A stretch of DNA of 64,000 nucleotides. It comes from JBCBKL01 sp038521825 (GTDB taxonomy: Bacteria; Pseudomonadota; Alphaproteobacteria; Rhodobacterales; Rhodobacteraceae). Both the position numbers and the translations under genes were made by a program. Positions 52,025 to 60,555 of the stretch are shown piece by piece. How positions within the stretch are numbered: position 1 is the stretch's first letter; each line of letters starts with the position of its first letter. The notes beneath the pieces were generated by a model. The model worked only from the letters and a program-made list of their open reading frames with translations. It had not been told where the DNA came from and did no database searches. The stretch spans positions 1 to 64,000 of the forward strand of contig JBCBKL010000001.1 in assembly GCA_038521825.1 (NCBI GenBank), read 5' to 3'.

Positions 52025-53299
52025 GTGACGGACAAAAAGTCCCCGGACGAAATCGAAGACGAAAAGCCGGTCGAGCCGACCGAGGCTGAGAGCAATAAGC
52101 CCGACAGCGATGACCAGTCCAGCGTTGAGGAAACCGCCGAGAATTTGGAAAGCGCGCATGACGAGGAGGCTGGCAGCACGCTCGAGGAAGAGACTGAAGT
52201 CGCCACAGATGAGCGCGCCAGTGACGAGATTGCGGCGGATGACCAACCGGACACCACCGACATCGATAAAAAGCCGGACGAAGTCGAAGACGCTGTTTTT
52301 GACGAAATAGCCGACGACGCGCATATCGAAGCGTCCGCGGTAAAGCAGTCGCCAATCAGCGAACCTAAGGTCGTCGTAAAGAAGGCGGGCGGTTTCACGA
52401 TGCTTGTTGGCGGCCTCGCGGCGGCCATTGCAGGTTTTTTTGCCGCCCGGTTTGAATTGATTGATCCCTATCTTCCGGAGCAACTTCGATCCAACGCGAG
52501 CGTCGCGTCCGAACTCCAGATCGAAGTGAATGCGCTTAGAGACCAACTTGCCGATCTTGGTGTCAGCGTTGCTGCGCTGCAGGACACACCGCCGCCGGAG
52601 ATCCCGGATTATTCCAATGATCTAACAACTCTCAACGGGCGGGTGGCCGCCCTCGAAGAGCGTCCCGTTGCGGTGGTTGAAGGCGATAACAGCGCAGTCG
52701 ATGCTGCTGTTGATGAGTTGCTGAGTACGGCCGCCACCCAGCAGGCCGAGATTGAGCGACTGCTGGACAATGTTCGACAGGGCGAAGAAGCCGCGGCACA
52801 GGCCAAGCGTGTGGCACTTGCGCGAACTGCGGTGGCCCAGATCAATTCGGCGATCGGATCCGGCGAACCGTTCGAGGGGCCGTTATCAGCGCTGCAAGAC
52901 AGCGGTGCGCTGGATCGTGTGCCCGAGGGTCTGACCGCCGCTGCGCAGGAGGGCGTCACTACGCTTGCGCAATTGCAGGCCGAGGTTGCCGACGCGGCGC
53001 GGTCTGCCCTGGCGGTGGTTCGCAGCGACGAACAGGGAACCGGCGGTGTGGGTGCGTTTTTGCAGCGCCAGCTTGGTGCTCGGTCTGTGACACCCAAGCA
53101 GGGTGATGATGCCGACGCGGTGCTGTCTCGCATGGAGGCCGCGGTAAGATCGGGTGACCTGGGCACCGCGCTGGATGAGGCCTCTGGCCTGCCCGAGAAA
53201 GCCAGAGGCGCCATGTCAGGGTGGCTTGGTGCGGCTGAAACCCGCCACAACGCTCAGTCAGCGCTTGATGCGCTGACCCAGCAATTATCGTCGATGTGA
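52025..53299 (+). CDS. Mitofilin/Mic60-like inner-membrane protein
   Basis: This 424-residue protein starts at GTG (52025) behind AGGAAGGGG. Residues 1-115 are highly acidic and disordered. A transmembrane helix follows (about 120-142; GGFTMLVGGLAAAIAGFFAA), then a coiled-coil periplasmic region and a C-terminal mitofilin-like domain (RLNAALD-like repeats near the end). Alphaproteobacterial Mic60 shapes inner membranes and sits in heme-synthesis loci, as here between hemD and hemY. It may recruit HemY or related enzymes. Confidence 0.82.
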   Translation: MTDKKSPDEIEDEKPVEPTEAESNKPDSDDQSSVEETAENLESAHDEEAGSTLEEETEVATDERASDEIAADDQPDTTDIDKKPDEVEDAVFDEIADDAHIEASAVKQSPISEPKVVVKKAGGFTMLVGGLAAAIAGFFAARFELIDPYLPEQLRSNASVASELQIEVNALRDQLADLGVSVAALQDTPPPEIPDYSNDLTTLNGRVAALEERPVAVVEGDNSAVDAAVDELLSTAATQQAEIERLLDNVRQGEEAAAQAKRVALARTAVAQINSAIGSGEPFEGPLSALQDSGALDRVPEGLTAAAQEGVTTLAQLQAEVADAARSALAVVRSDEQGTGGVGAFLQRQLGARSVTPKQGDDADAVLSRMEAAVRSGDLGTALDEASGLPEKARGAMSGWLGAAETRHNAQSALDALTQQLSSM

Positions 53300-53309
53300 G
53301 GGGCGCCCA

Positions 53310-54854
53310 ATGATCTGGTCCGTGGGAAAAGTCATTTTCTTTGTCTGTTTCGTTGCCGCATTGGCGCTTGGTGCCGGTTACCTGCTTGAATCCGAAGGGG
53401 GTGTGCAAATCATCGTCGCCGGGCAGGAATATACCCTCGGGCCGCTGGAATCCGTAATCGGATTGTTGGTGCTGATGCTGGTGCTGTGGATCTTGCTCAA
53501 ACTTATTGGGCTGCTCTTCGCGACATGGAGTTTCATTAATGGTGATGAAACGGCGATAACGCGCTATCTGGCCCGTAACCGTCTTTCGAAAGGCTATGAT
53601 GCGCTGTCAGAGGGGCTGATGGCGCTTGCGTCGGGCGAGGGTCGCCTTGCAATGGCCAAGGCCGAGAAGGCCAACAAGTATCTGGGCCGTCCCGATCTGA
53701 CGAACTTGCTTATGGCAGAGGCGGCTGAACTGGTTGGCGACCGCAAAAAGGCCGAAACTACCTATCGCAAGCTCGTTGAAGATAAATCCACCCGCTTCGT
53801 AGGTGTCCGTGGCCTCATGAAACAAAAGCTGGCGGACGGTGATACTGATACGGCCCTGAAGCTGGCGGAAAAAGCCTTTGCGCTGAAACCAAGGCACGAA
53901 GAGGTTCAGGATACTTTGCTGCGGCTGCAGGCCGAAAAGGCCGACTGGAAGGGAGCCCGCCAAACGTTGAGTGCCAAGCTCAAGCACGGTGTTCTGCCGC
54001 GTGACGTCTTCCGCCGCCGCGACGCCGTGTTGGCCCTGTCCCAAGCCAAGTCCATCTTTGCCGAAGATCAGACGATAGAGGCCCGTGAAGCCGCGATTGC
54101 AGCCAACAAGCAGTCGCCGGATCTGGTGCCTGCGGCCGTGATGGCTGCGCTTGGCTATCTCGAAAAGGGGCAAAAGCGCCACGCGACCCGCGTCATAAAG
54201 AAGGCGTGGGAAGTCGCGGCACATCCCGACCTTGCCGCAGCGTTCGCACAGATCGAGCCTGATGAGTCTACAAGTGAGAGGGTCAAACGTTTTGCGGTGC
54301 TGACCAGAACGCATCCCGAGGACGCCGAGACAAAGCAACTGCTTGCGGAGCTCTATATCGCTGACGAGGATTTCCCCGCGGCGCGCCGCGCCTTGGGTGA
54401 TCTGGTTGAAACAGATCTGACCGTTAGATCAGCCACCCTCATGGCGGCGATCGAACGCGGCGAGGGATCAAGCGATGCCGTCGTTCAGGGATGGCTTGCC
54501 CGCGCTGTTACTGCGCCTCGGGGCCCAAGCTGGGTCTGTGAGAACTGTAATCACAGTCACGCCGAATGGGCCCCAGTCTGCGAGAACTGTAAGGCATTTG
54601 ACACCCTCAGCTGGTCGCGTCCACAGGAGGCGGCAGTGTCACTGCCGGGTGGGGCCGAGTTGCTGCCTCTCCTTGTCGCTGGTCGAGATGACCCTTCGGT
54701 CGAGGATGTGGTTGAGATCGTGGAAAATACGGATTTCGTTGAGGGCGATATCACTTCCAGCGATGACGATGCCGGGGAGCAGCCTGACGATAATGTGGTG
54801 GCGTTGAAACCGACGGACAAGGGCGATGACGGTCCCGAAAAAGCGTCGGCCTGA
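53310..54854 (+). CDS. hemY: HemY-type TPR membrane protein with C-terminal zinc ribbon
   Basis: The 514-residue protein has two N-terminal membrane helices (about 5-25 and 43-65) as in HemY of the heme operon, then a long TPR region. Residues about 410-435 add a four-cysteine ribbon (WVCENCNHSHAEWAPVCENC), which E. coli HemY lacks but the LPS regulator LapB carries in rubredoxin-like form. The C-terminal tail is acidic. It is 10 bp downstream of the Mic60-like gene. The biochemical role of HemY is not settled. Confidence 0.87.
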   Translation: MIWSVGKVIFFVCFVAALALGAGYLLESEGGVQIIVAGQEYTLGPLESVIGLLVLMLVLWILLKLIGLLFATWSFINGDETAITRYLARNRLSKGYDALSEGLMALASGEGRLAMAKAEKANKYLGRPDLTNLLMAEAAELVGDRKKAETTYRKLVEDKSTRFVGVRGLMKQKLADGDTDTALKLAEKAFALKPRHEEVQDTLLRLQAEKADWKGARQTLSAKLKHGVLPRDVFRRRDAVLALSQAKSIFAEDQTIEAREAAIAANKQSPDLVPAAVMAALGYLEKGQKRHATRVIKKAWEVAAHPDLAAAFAQIEPDESTSERVKRFAVLTRTHPEDAETKQLLAELYIADEDFPAARRALGDLVETDLTVRSATLMAAIERGEGSSDAVVQGWLARAVTAPRGPSWVCENCNHSHAEWAPVCENCKAFDTLSWSRPQEAAVSLPGGAELLPLLVAGRDDPSVEDVVEIVENTDFVEGDITSSDDDAGEQPDDNVVALKPTDKGDDGPEKASA

Positions 54855-54864
54855 CGGCAACCTT

Positions 54865-55845
54865 TCAGATCAATGCTGGCGCCGCGCGCAAATGGCCCGT
54901 TTCGATCTCGCGCCAATTCCGAATGGATCCGTTCGTGTAAGCCATCGCGTCAGGGTGGCGTGAGTCCAGGATACCAAGCCTGACCAAAATGGCTGCGATT
55001 GCGCATTCGCTGGCCCGGGTTGCGCCATCGACGATCTTGAGCGCGACACCAAGCTTCCGGCCTGGAATGATCGCGACGTAATAGCCTTCGGCACCTGTCT
55101 TTACGGCTGCCCGACCATCCATTGCCCGCATAAGTCGGGTACAGGCGGACCGCTCTCCAGCAACAAGCTCGGGGTGAGCGACCATCGCAGTCACAAGCCG
55201 ATGTTCGGGCGAACTGGCAGGCGCGGCGGCAAAGTGGGCCATCGCACGCGCCATCCCATGCATCGTGGTTGCAAAGTTGGGTGCTGAACACCCGTCGATG
55301 CCATATCCAGGCGCGTCCATCCCCGTGATGCGCTCAAAGGCGTCTTTGACCATTATCTGAACGTGGTGGTCGATCTCCAGATACTCCGGGCCTGCCTCCA
55401 AGTGCCGCCCGAGCGTGAGGAACCCGGCATGTTTGCCTGAGCAGTTGTTGTGGTACTGGCAGGGTTCACTGTCGGATTTGATCAACGCGACACGCGCGGT
55501 CTTGTCCTTTGGCATATGAGCGCCGCACCGAAGATGCGCATCTGTGAACTGCATGTCATCCAACCACTTTTGCACCCGGTCGGTGTGGATCGCGGCCCCA
55601 ACATGCGATGCGCAAGCCAGCGCCAGTTGCTCGGATCCCAGCTTTGCGGCATCGGCCGCGCCTGTTTCGATCAGCGGCAGAGCCTGGATCATCTTTGCCG
55701 AACTTCGGGGCAGCACAACCAGATCCGGATCACCCCAGGCCTCGACGATCTGCCCGGCTTCGTCACAAACCACCGCATGACCCCGGTGGGCGCTTTCCAA
55801 AAACGGGCCTCTCCAGACTTCGGCCATCACGACGGGGTCGGTCAT
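54865..55845 (-). CDS. Asparaginase II family protein (Rhizobium type)
   Basis: The 326-residue protein matches the thermolabile asparaginase II family first known from Rhizobium, unrelated to the E. coli enzymes. Hallmarks are PRSSAKMIQALPL, CGAHMPKD, YHNNCSGKHAGFL (with metal-binding Cys and the catalytic SxxK-like region) and YGIDGCSAPNFATT. It converts asparagine to aspartate and ammonia in the cytoplasm. It converges with hemY, 10 bp apart. Confidence 0.9.
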   Translation of the reverse strand: MTDPVVMAEVWRGPFLESAHRGHAVVCDEAGQIVEAWGDPDLVVLPRSSAKMIQALPLIETGAADAAKLGSEQLALACASHVGAAIHTDRVQKWLDDMQFTDAHLRCGAHMPKDKTARVALIKSDSEPCQYHNNCSGKHAGFLTLGRHLEAGPEYLEIDHHVQIMVKDAFERITGMDAPGYGIDGCSAPNFATTMHGMARAMAHFAAAPASSPEHRLVTAMVAHPELVAGERSACTRLMRAMDGRAAVKTGAEGYYVAIIPGRKLGVALKIVDGATRASECAIAAILVRLGILDSRHPDAMAYTNGSIRNWREIETGHLRAAPALI

Positions 55846-56021
55846 TTTTCTCTCTCACAATCCGGCGAATTTTCGCGGTTTCGCCTTTCGTCTCTCGCGC
55901 CTTGTGCGCTAATGTGCATGTTGTCGAGAAGAAACAAGGGGCTGGCGCGAAAAGGCGCTACCAAGGCGCTTAATCTGGCCCAGATGATTTGAGGTAAACA
56001 CGGCTTGGAGGCTGTCGAAGT

Positions 56022-56549
56022 ATGAATTTCGTGTCGAAGGTAACAGTCGGAATTTTTGCGGCGTCGATGATGACATCTGCCTCAGCGCAGGAGCAGAGTT
56101 CCAACCGCGTGGCCGTCAAGACGGACTGGAATGTCTTTGCCGAAGAGGACCCAAAAGAGTGCTGGAGCGTGTCGATGCCCAAAGAGGTCGTCAACACCCG
56201 TGACGGCAATGTCGTTGCTGCGACACGCGGGCAGATCCTGCTTATGGTATTTTATCGTCCGAGCGCCGGTGCGACCGGTCAGGTCGCCTTTACCGGTGGC
56301 TACCCATTTGCCAGCGGTTCTTCGGTCACCCTCAATATTGGTGGCACGGATTTCGAACTCTTTACTGAAGGCGAATGGGCATGGCCCACCAGCCCGGAAG
56401 AAGACACTAAGATCGTAACCGCCATGAAACAGGGCGCGTCCGCTGTCGTTACAGGATTGTCGAGCCGCGGCACGACGACCAAGGATACCTTTTCGCTGCT
56501 TGGTTTCACCGCCGCCGTTGAAGATGCCGAGGCACGCTGCGCAAGTTGA
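56022..56549 (+). CDS. Invasion-associated locus B (IalB) family exported protein
   Basis: The 175-residue protein has a signal peptide (1-22, ending SASA) and the IalB domain with W-x-V and C near the start (DWNVFAEEDPKECWSVS), ending GFTAAVEDAEARCAS. IalB-like proteins are common in nonpathogenic alphaproteobacteria, so the name implies no virulence. Two cysteines likely pair. Function is unknown. It is a single gene followed by a pseudogene. Confidence 0.86.
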   Translation: MNFVSKVTVGIFAASMMTSASAQEQSSNRVAVKTDWNVFAEEDPKECWSVSMPKEVVNTRDGNVVAATRGQILLMVFYRPSAGATGQVAFTGGYPFASGSSVTLNIGGTDFELFTEGEWAWPTSPEEDTKIVTAMKQGASAVVTGLSSRGTTTKDTFSLLGFTAAVEDAEARCAS

Positions 56550-56628
56550 TCGGCGAAGCGCCTTTTTGATCCACTTGTCCTACCTCACACAGGCGACGAC
56601 GCACTCCCCTTGATAAAGGGAGGACACC

Positions 56629-57064
56629 ATGACGGATCGTGTCGCTTTGATTGCCGCTGGTGGCAGCAGGATCGGTGCTGACCCCGCGCCACCTCGCCGG
56701 ACATGGCTAAGAGGTCGGCATTCCCGAGATCAGCGACGAAGACTGGCATCGCAGGATGGATAAATATCTGCTGAATGTTATCCAAACGACGCGAATGGTT
56801 GCGCCCATCATGGTCGATTGAGGTGGCGGTGCGATCATCAACACCTCTACCTTTGCGGCGTTTGAACCCGACCCGCTCTTTTCGACCAGTGGCGTGTTCC
56901 GTGTTGGCTTGGCAAGCTTTGCCAAGTTGTTCGCGGATGCCTATGCAGCGAAGAATGTACGAATGAACAACATCCTGCCAGCGACCGGGGATCACAAGGC
57001 GCGCATTCAGATGGGTCGATACGGCAAAGCGCAAGGGGTTTCGGCTTTGGCCGCGTCGGTCTAG
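56629..57064 (+). pseudogene. Short-chain dehydrogenase/reductase remnant
   Basis: An SD (AAAGGGAGG) and ATG open a frame beginning MTDRVALIAAGGSRIGAD, the SDR Rossmann start, but the frame soon fails. A second frame continues the fold: IPEISDEDWHRRMDKYLLNV, an in-frame TGA at 56818, then GGGAIINTSTFAAF, YAAKNVRMNNILPA, and RYGKAQGVSALAAS, which ends the homology just before rfbA. About 60 residues between the start and the second part are missing. The catalytic Tyr-x-x-x-Lys is gone (TSGVFRVGLA stands there). This is decay by deletion, frameshift and a stop. Confidence 0.85.
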
Positions 57065-57942
57065 GCCCGTTCAGACAAGACGCGCCTCAGGTAGGCGCCG
57101 TATTCGTTCTTGGCATAGCGTTTTGCCTGCTCTTCGAGCTGAGCCGCGTCGATCCATCCAGCATCGAAGGCAATCTCTTCCAGACACGCGGTCTGCAACC
57201 CCTGTCGCTGCTCAAGCGTGCGAACGAAATTGCCAGCATCCAACAAACTTGCATGCGTCCCGGTATCGAGCCAGGCATAGCCGCGGCCCATGCGTTCGAC
57301 ATTGAGGCTGCCTTCGTGCAGATACATTTCCAGAAGCGTTGTAATCTCCAGCTCGCCGCGGTCTGATGGTTGCACCTGTTTGGCGCGTTCCGGCGCATTG
57401 CCGTCTAGGAAGTAAAGACCGGTCACCGCAAAGTTAGATGGCGGCACCCTGGGCTTTTCGATAATCCGCTTAGCCATACCCTCATTGTCAAACGCCACGA
57501 CGCCGTATCGTTCAGCATCGGCCACGCGGTAGCCAAAGACGGTTCCGCCTTCGGGCTTTTGGTTGGCCCGTTCCAGAAGTTGCGGCAGACCATGACCAAA
57601 AAAGATGTTGTCGCCCAAGACCAGCGTGCTGGGCGCGCCATCGAGAAAGTCTTCGGCGAGGATGAAAGCTTGTGCCAGACCGTCGGGCGAGGGCTGAACT
57701 ATGTAGCTGAACGCCATGCCCCATTGCGATCCGTCGCCCAAGAGGCGCTTGAATTGCTCCTGATCATGGGGGGTCGTGATGATGGCGATCTCTTTTATCC
57801 CCGCCAGCATGAGGACAGAAAGCGGATAGTAGATCATCGGCTTGTCATAGATCGGAAGCAGCTGTTTCGAAACACCTGCCGTGATCGGATACAGCCGTGT
57901 GCCCGACCCGCCGGCGAGGACTATACCTTTGCGATTACTCAT
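57061..57942 (-). CDS. rfbA: Glucose-1-phosphate thymidylyltransferase RfbA (RmlA)
   Basis: RfbA makes dTDP-glucose, the first step to dTDP-L-rhamnose. The 293-residue protein has GIVLAGGSGTRLYPIT, YDKPMIYYPLS, LGDNIFFGHG and VIEKP-like IIEKPRVPPS. It starts at ATG 57942, 8 bases within the end of rfbD. It is the last gene of rfbC-rfbB-rfbD-rfbA. Confidence 0.96.
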   Translation of the reverse strand: MSNRKGIVLAGGSGTRLYPITAGVSKQLLPIYDKPMIYYPLSVLMLAGIKEIAIITTPHDQEQFKRLLGDGSQWGMAFSYIVQPSPDGLAQAFILAEDFLDGAPSTLVLGDNIFFGHGLPQLLERANQKPEGGTVFGYRVADAERYGVVAFDNEGMAKRIIEKPRVPPSNFAVTGLYFLDGNAPERAKQVQPSDRGELEITTLLEMYLHEGSLNVERMGRGYAWLDTGTHASLLDAGNFVRTLEQRQGLQTACLEEIAFDAGWIDAAQLEEQAKRYAKNEYGAYLRRVLSERA

Positions 57943-58780
57943 GACCAAGATCCTCCAAGACATCTTTGAGTGCCGCGCGCCAATCGGGGCGTTCGATCCC
58001 GAAAACCTGTTGCAAGGAGGAACAATCCATCCGGCTATTCAGCGGGCGCATGGCTGGTGTGGGATAGGCGGCGGTCGGAATATCTTCGACGTCGCAAACG
58101 ATGCCATTCTGCTTGAAAATCTCACGTGCAAAGTCGGCCCAACTGGCGTCTGGAGCACCAGCATAGTGATAGATCCCAGATGCTTCGGGATTCTGGGCCA
58201 GATGCGCTGCGATTTGCAGACAGCTGGCGGCTATCCCCGCGGCGGGTGTGGGTCCGCCGATCTGATCAGCGACGATCGTCAGCTTGTCGCGCTCTGCACC
58301 CAGCCGCAGCATTGTTTTGACGAAGTTGTTCCCATGGGCCGAAAAAACCCAGCTGGTGCGCAGGATGGCCGAGATACCACCCGCTGACGTAATCCCCTTT
58401 TCGCCTGCAAGCTTGCTTCGGCCATATGCGCCAAGCGGACCGACCGGATCATCCGGTTGCCAAGGCTGATCACCGCTGCCGGCAAAGACATAGTCCGTCG
58501 AGATATGAATGAAGGGGATCTGCATATCAGCGCAGGCCCGCGCCATCGCCGTTGGCGCCCCACCATTGATTATGGTGGCAAGGCCCTCTTCTTCTTCAGC
58601 CCGATCCACGGCTGTGTAGGCCGCGGCATTGATCACCGCGTGCGGCTTCGCCGCCTGGATTGCAGCGGCGCAGGCCGCTGGATCGGTCAGATCAACATCG
58701 GCACGCGCAAGGGTCACCACCTTCGCCTGTCGTTGCAGTTCGGTTGCGACCTGGCCGCTATGGCCAAAAACAAGGATCAT
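57935..58780 (-). CDS. rfbD: dTDP-4-dehydrorhamnose reductase RfbD (RmlD)
   Basis: RfbD reduces dTDP-4-keto-L-rhamnose to dTDP-L-rhamnose. The 281-residue SDR has FGHSGQVATEL, STDYVFAG, the catalytic YGRSKLAGE and RTSWVFS. An earlier start at 58867 would overlap rfbB by 90 bp; ATG at 58780 overlaps it by 4 bases. Confidence 0.95.
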   Translation of the reverse strand: MILVFGHSGQVATELQRQAKVVTLARADVDLTDPAACAAAIQAAKPHAVINAAAYTAVDRAEEEEGLATIINGGAPTAMARACADMQIPFIHISTDYVFAGSGDQPWQPDDPVGPLGAYGRSKLAGEKGITSAGGISAILRTSWVFSAHGNNFVKTMLRLGAERDKLTIVADQIGGPTPAAGIAASCLQIAAHLAQNPEASGIYHYAGAPDASWADFAREIFKQNGIVCDVEDIPTAAYPTPAMRPLNSRMDCSSLQQVFGIERPDWRAALKDVLEDLGHE

Positions 58781-59823
58781 TTTGCGACGCTCCGCACTCC
58801 AACGCGCGATGCCACGCCCTCGCTCTGCAGCAATGGCTGCCACCAGTTGTCGTTGGCCAGATACCAATCAACGGTTTTCGCCAGCCCCTGGTCCAAGGTC
58901 ACCGAAGGCCGCCAACCAAGTTCGTCTCGGATGCGGGCCGGGTCGATTGCATAGCGCATATCGTGTCCGGGGCGGTCTGCGACGAACTCGATCAACCTGC
59001 TATGGGGCGCTTGTTCGGGGCGGCGTTCGTCCAGCAGCGCGCAAATTTTGCGAACTATCTCGATGTTTTGGGCTTCGTTCTCACCGCCGATATTGTAGCT
59101 GCGCCCGATCGTACCTTGCTGAAGCACGGTCAACAGGGCGTCCGCATGATCTTCGACATAAAGCCAATCGCGGACGTTTTCGCCAGAACCGTAGACGCCA
59201 ATCGGCAATCCATGCAGTGCATTCAGGATGACTTTTGGGATGAGTTTTTCGGGGAAGTGGTAGGGGCCGTAGTTATTCGAGCAATTCGTAAGGACCACCG
59301 GCAGACCATAGGTTTCGCCCCACGCCCGAACCAAGTGATCGCTTCCCGCTTTCGACGCTGAATATGGGCTGCGCGGATCATAAGGCGTCTCTTCGGTGAA
59401 CATCCCAGTTGCGCCCAGCGAGCCAAAGACCTCATCGGTCGAGATGTGGTGGAAACGAAAGCCTTCGTTCCCCGAGGCTTCCCAATACTTCAAAGCGGCC
59501 TGCAGCAGGATGTAAGTGCCGATCAAGTTCGTCTCTATGAACGCTCCTGGCCCGTCGATCGAGCGATCCACGTGACTTTCGGCTGCCAGGTGCATAACCG
59601 CGTCGGGCTGATGCTGATCAAATATGCGAGCCATCGACTGTGCATCGCAAATGTCTGACTTTTCGAACGCATATCGGTTGGAGGAAGCGACCACGGCGAC
59701 ATTCTCCGAATTCGCCGCATAGGTCATCTTATCCACGTTCACCACATGGTGTCCCGCCTCAATGGCCTGCCGAACCACAGCCGAGCCGATGAACCCGCAG
59801 CCTCCTGTCACCAACAGTTTCAT
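58777..59823 (-). CDS. rfbB: dTDP-glucose 4,6-dehydratase RfbB (RmlB)
   Basis: RfbB converts dTDP-glucose to the 4-keto-6-deoxy sugar. The 348-residue protein has GGCGFIGSAVVRQ, LAAESHVDRSIDGP, STDEVFGSLG, the catalytic YSASKAGSDHLVRAW and NNYGPYHFPEKLIP. It overlaps rfbC and rfbD by 4 bases each. Confidence 0.97.
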   Translation of the reverse strand: MKLLVTGGCGFIGSAVVRQAIEAGHHVVNVDKMTYAANSENVAVVASSNRYAFEKSDICDAQSMARIFDQHQPDAVMHLAAESHVDRSIDGPGAFIETNLIGTYILLQAALKYWEASGNEGFRFHHISTDEVFGSLGATGMFTEETPYDPRSPYSASKAGSDHLVRAWGETYGLPVVLTNCSNNYGPYHFPEKLIPKVILNALHGLPIGVYGSGENVRDWLYVEDHADALLTVLQQGTIGRSYNIGGENEAQNIEIVRKICALLDERRPEQAPHSRLIEFVADRPGHDMRYAIDPARIRDELGWRPSVTLDQGLAKTVDWYLANDNWWQPLLQSEGVASRVGVRSVAK

Positions 59824-60389
59824 GCCGCCGCCTCATAGACGAATGGGGTCTGAAAATCCTTCAGGAACGGTGCAGCTTCGTCCTTTGCCGAGAGCACGGC
59901 GGCAAGGTGATCAAAACCCCAATCAACACCTATGTCAGGGTCGTCGAACCGCACAGCGCCATCGCAGTCGGGCGCGTAGTAGTCCGAACACTTGTAGATA
60001 ATTTCGGTCCCCGGTTCGCGCGTGACGAAACCATGCAGAAAGCCTTCGGGAACCAAGAGCTGCTTGCCGTTCTCAAAGGTTAGTTCCTCGCCAACCCACT
60101 GTCCGTAGGTCGGAGATCCCCTTCGAATATCGACCGCAACGTCGAATAGGGCACCACTGCCACATCGAACCAGCTTGGCTTGCGCATGTGGCGGCGCTTG
60201 AAAGTGAAGTCCGCGCACGGTACCGACTGCCTCTGACAGCGAATGATTGTCCTGCACAAACTCGATATCAATACCCGCGTCTTGAAGCCGCTTGCGGTTC
60301 CAGCTCTCAGAAAAGAAACCCCGATCATCGCCAAACCGTGCCGGGGTCAAAACCAGCACGCCGGGCAAGGCCGTCTTCTCAATATGCAT
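59820..60389 (-). CDS. rfbC: dTDP-4-dehydrorhamnose 3,5-epimerase RfbC (RmlC)
   Basis: RfbC epimerises the 4-keto sugar at C3 and C5. The 189-residue cupin has VLTPARFGDDRGFFSESW, GTVRGLHFQAPPHAQAKLVRC and GFLHGFVTREPGTEIIYKCS with the catalytic histidine in LHFQ. It starts at ATG 60389 and leads the rfb operon. Confidence 0.96.
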   Translation of the reverse strand: MHIEKTALPGVLVLTPARFGDDRGFFSESWNRKRLQDAGIDIEFVQDNHSLSEAVGTVRGLHFQAPPHAQAKLVRCGSGALFDVAVDIRRGSPTYGQWVGEELTFENGKQLLVPEGFLHGFVTREPGTEIIYKCSDYYAPDCDGAVRFDDPDIGVDWGFDHLAAVLSAKDEAAPFLKDFQTPFVYEAAA

Positions 60390-60555
60390 TACTCCAATCC
60401 CGCCAAACCAAGCCCCACGAGCGGTGCTTATCAATGGAAGTATGCGCTGTCACCCCGGGGGCGGAATTGGATCTGCGGAAGCGGCCTGAATTGGCCGTAT
60501 TGGAGGTACGGTTGAGATTTGATGCGCTGGCGCTGTAAGACGGGCTGCACGCAGA

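Noticed and set aside
56585..57034. Minus-strand frame of 149 codons across the SDR remnant
   Set aside because: It is the complement of the decayed SDR; the plus-strand frames carry the recognisable homology.
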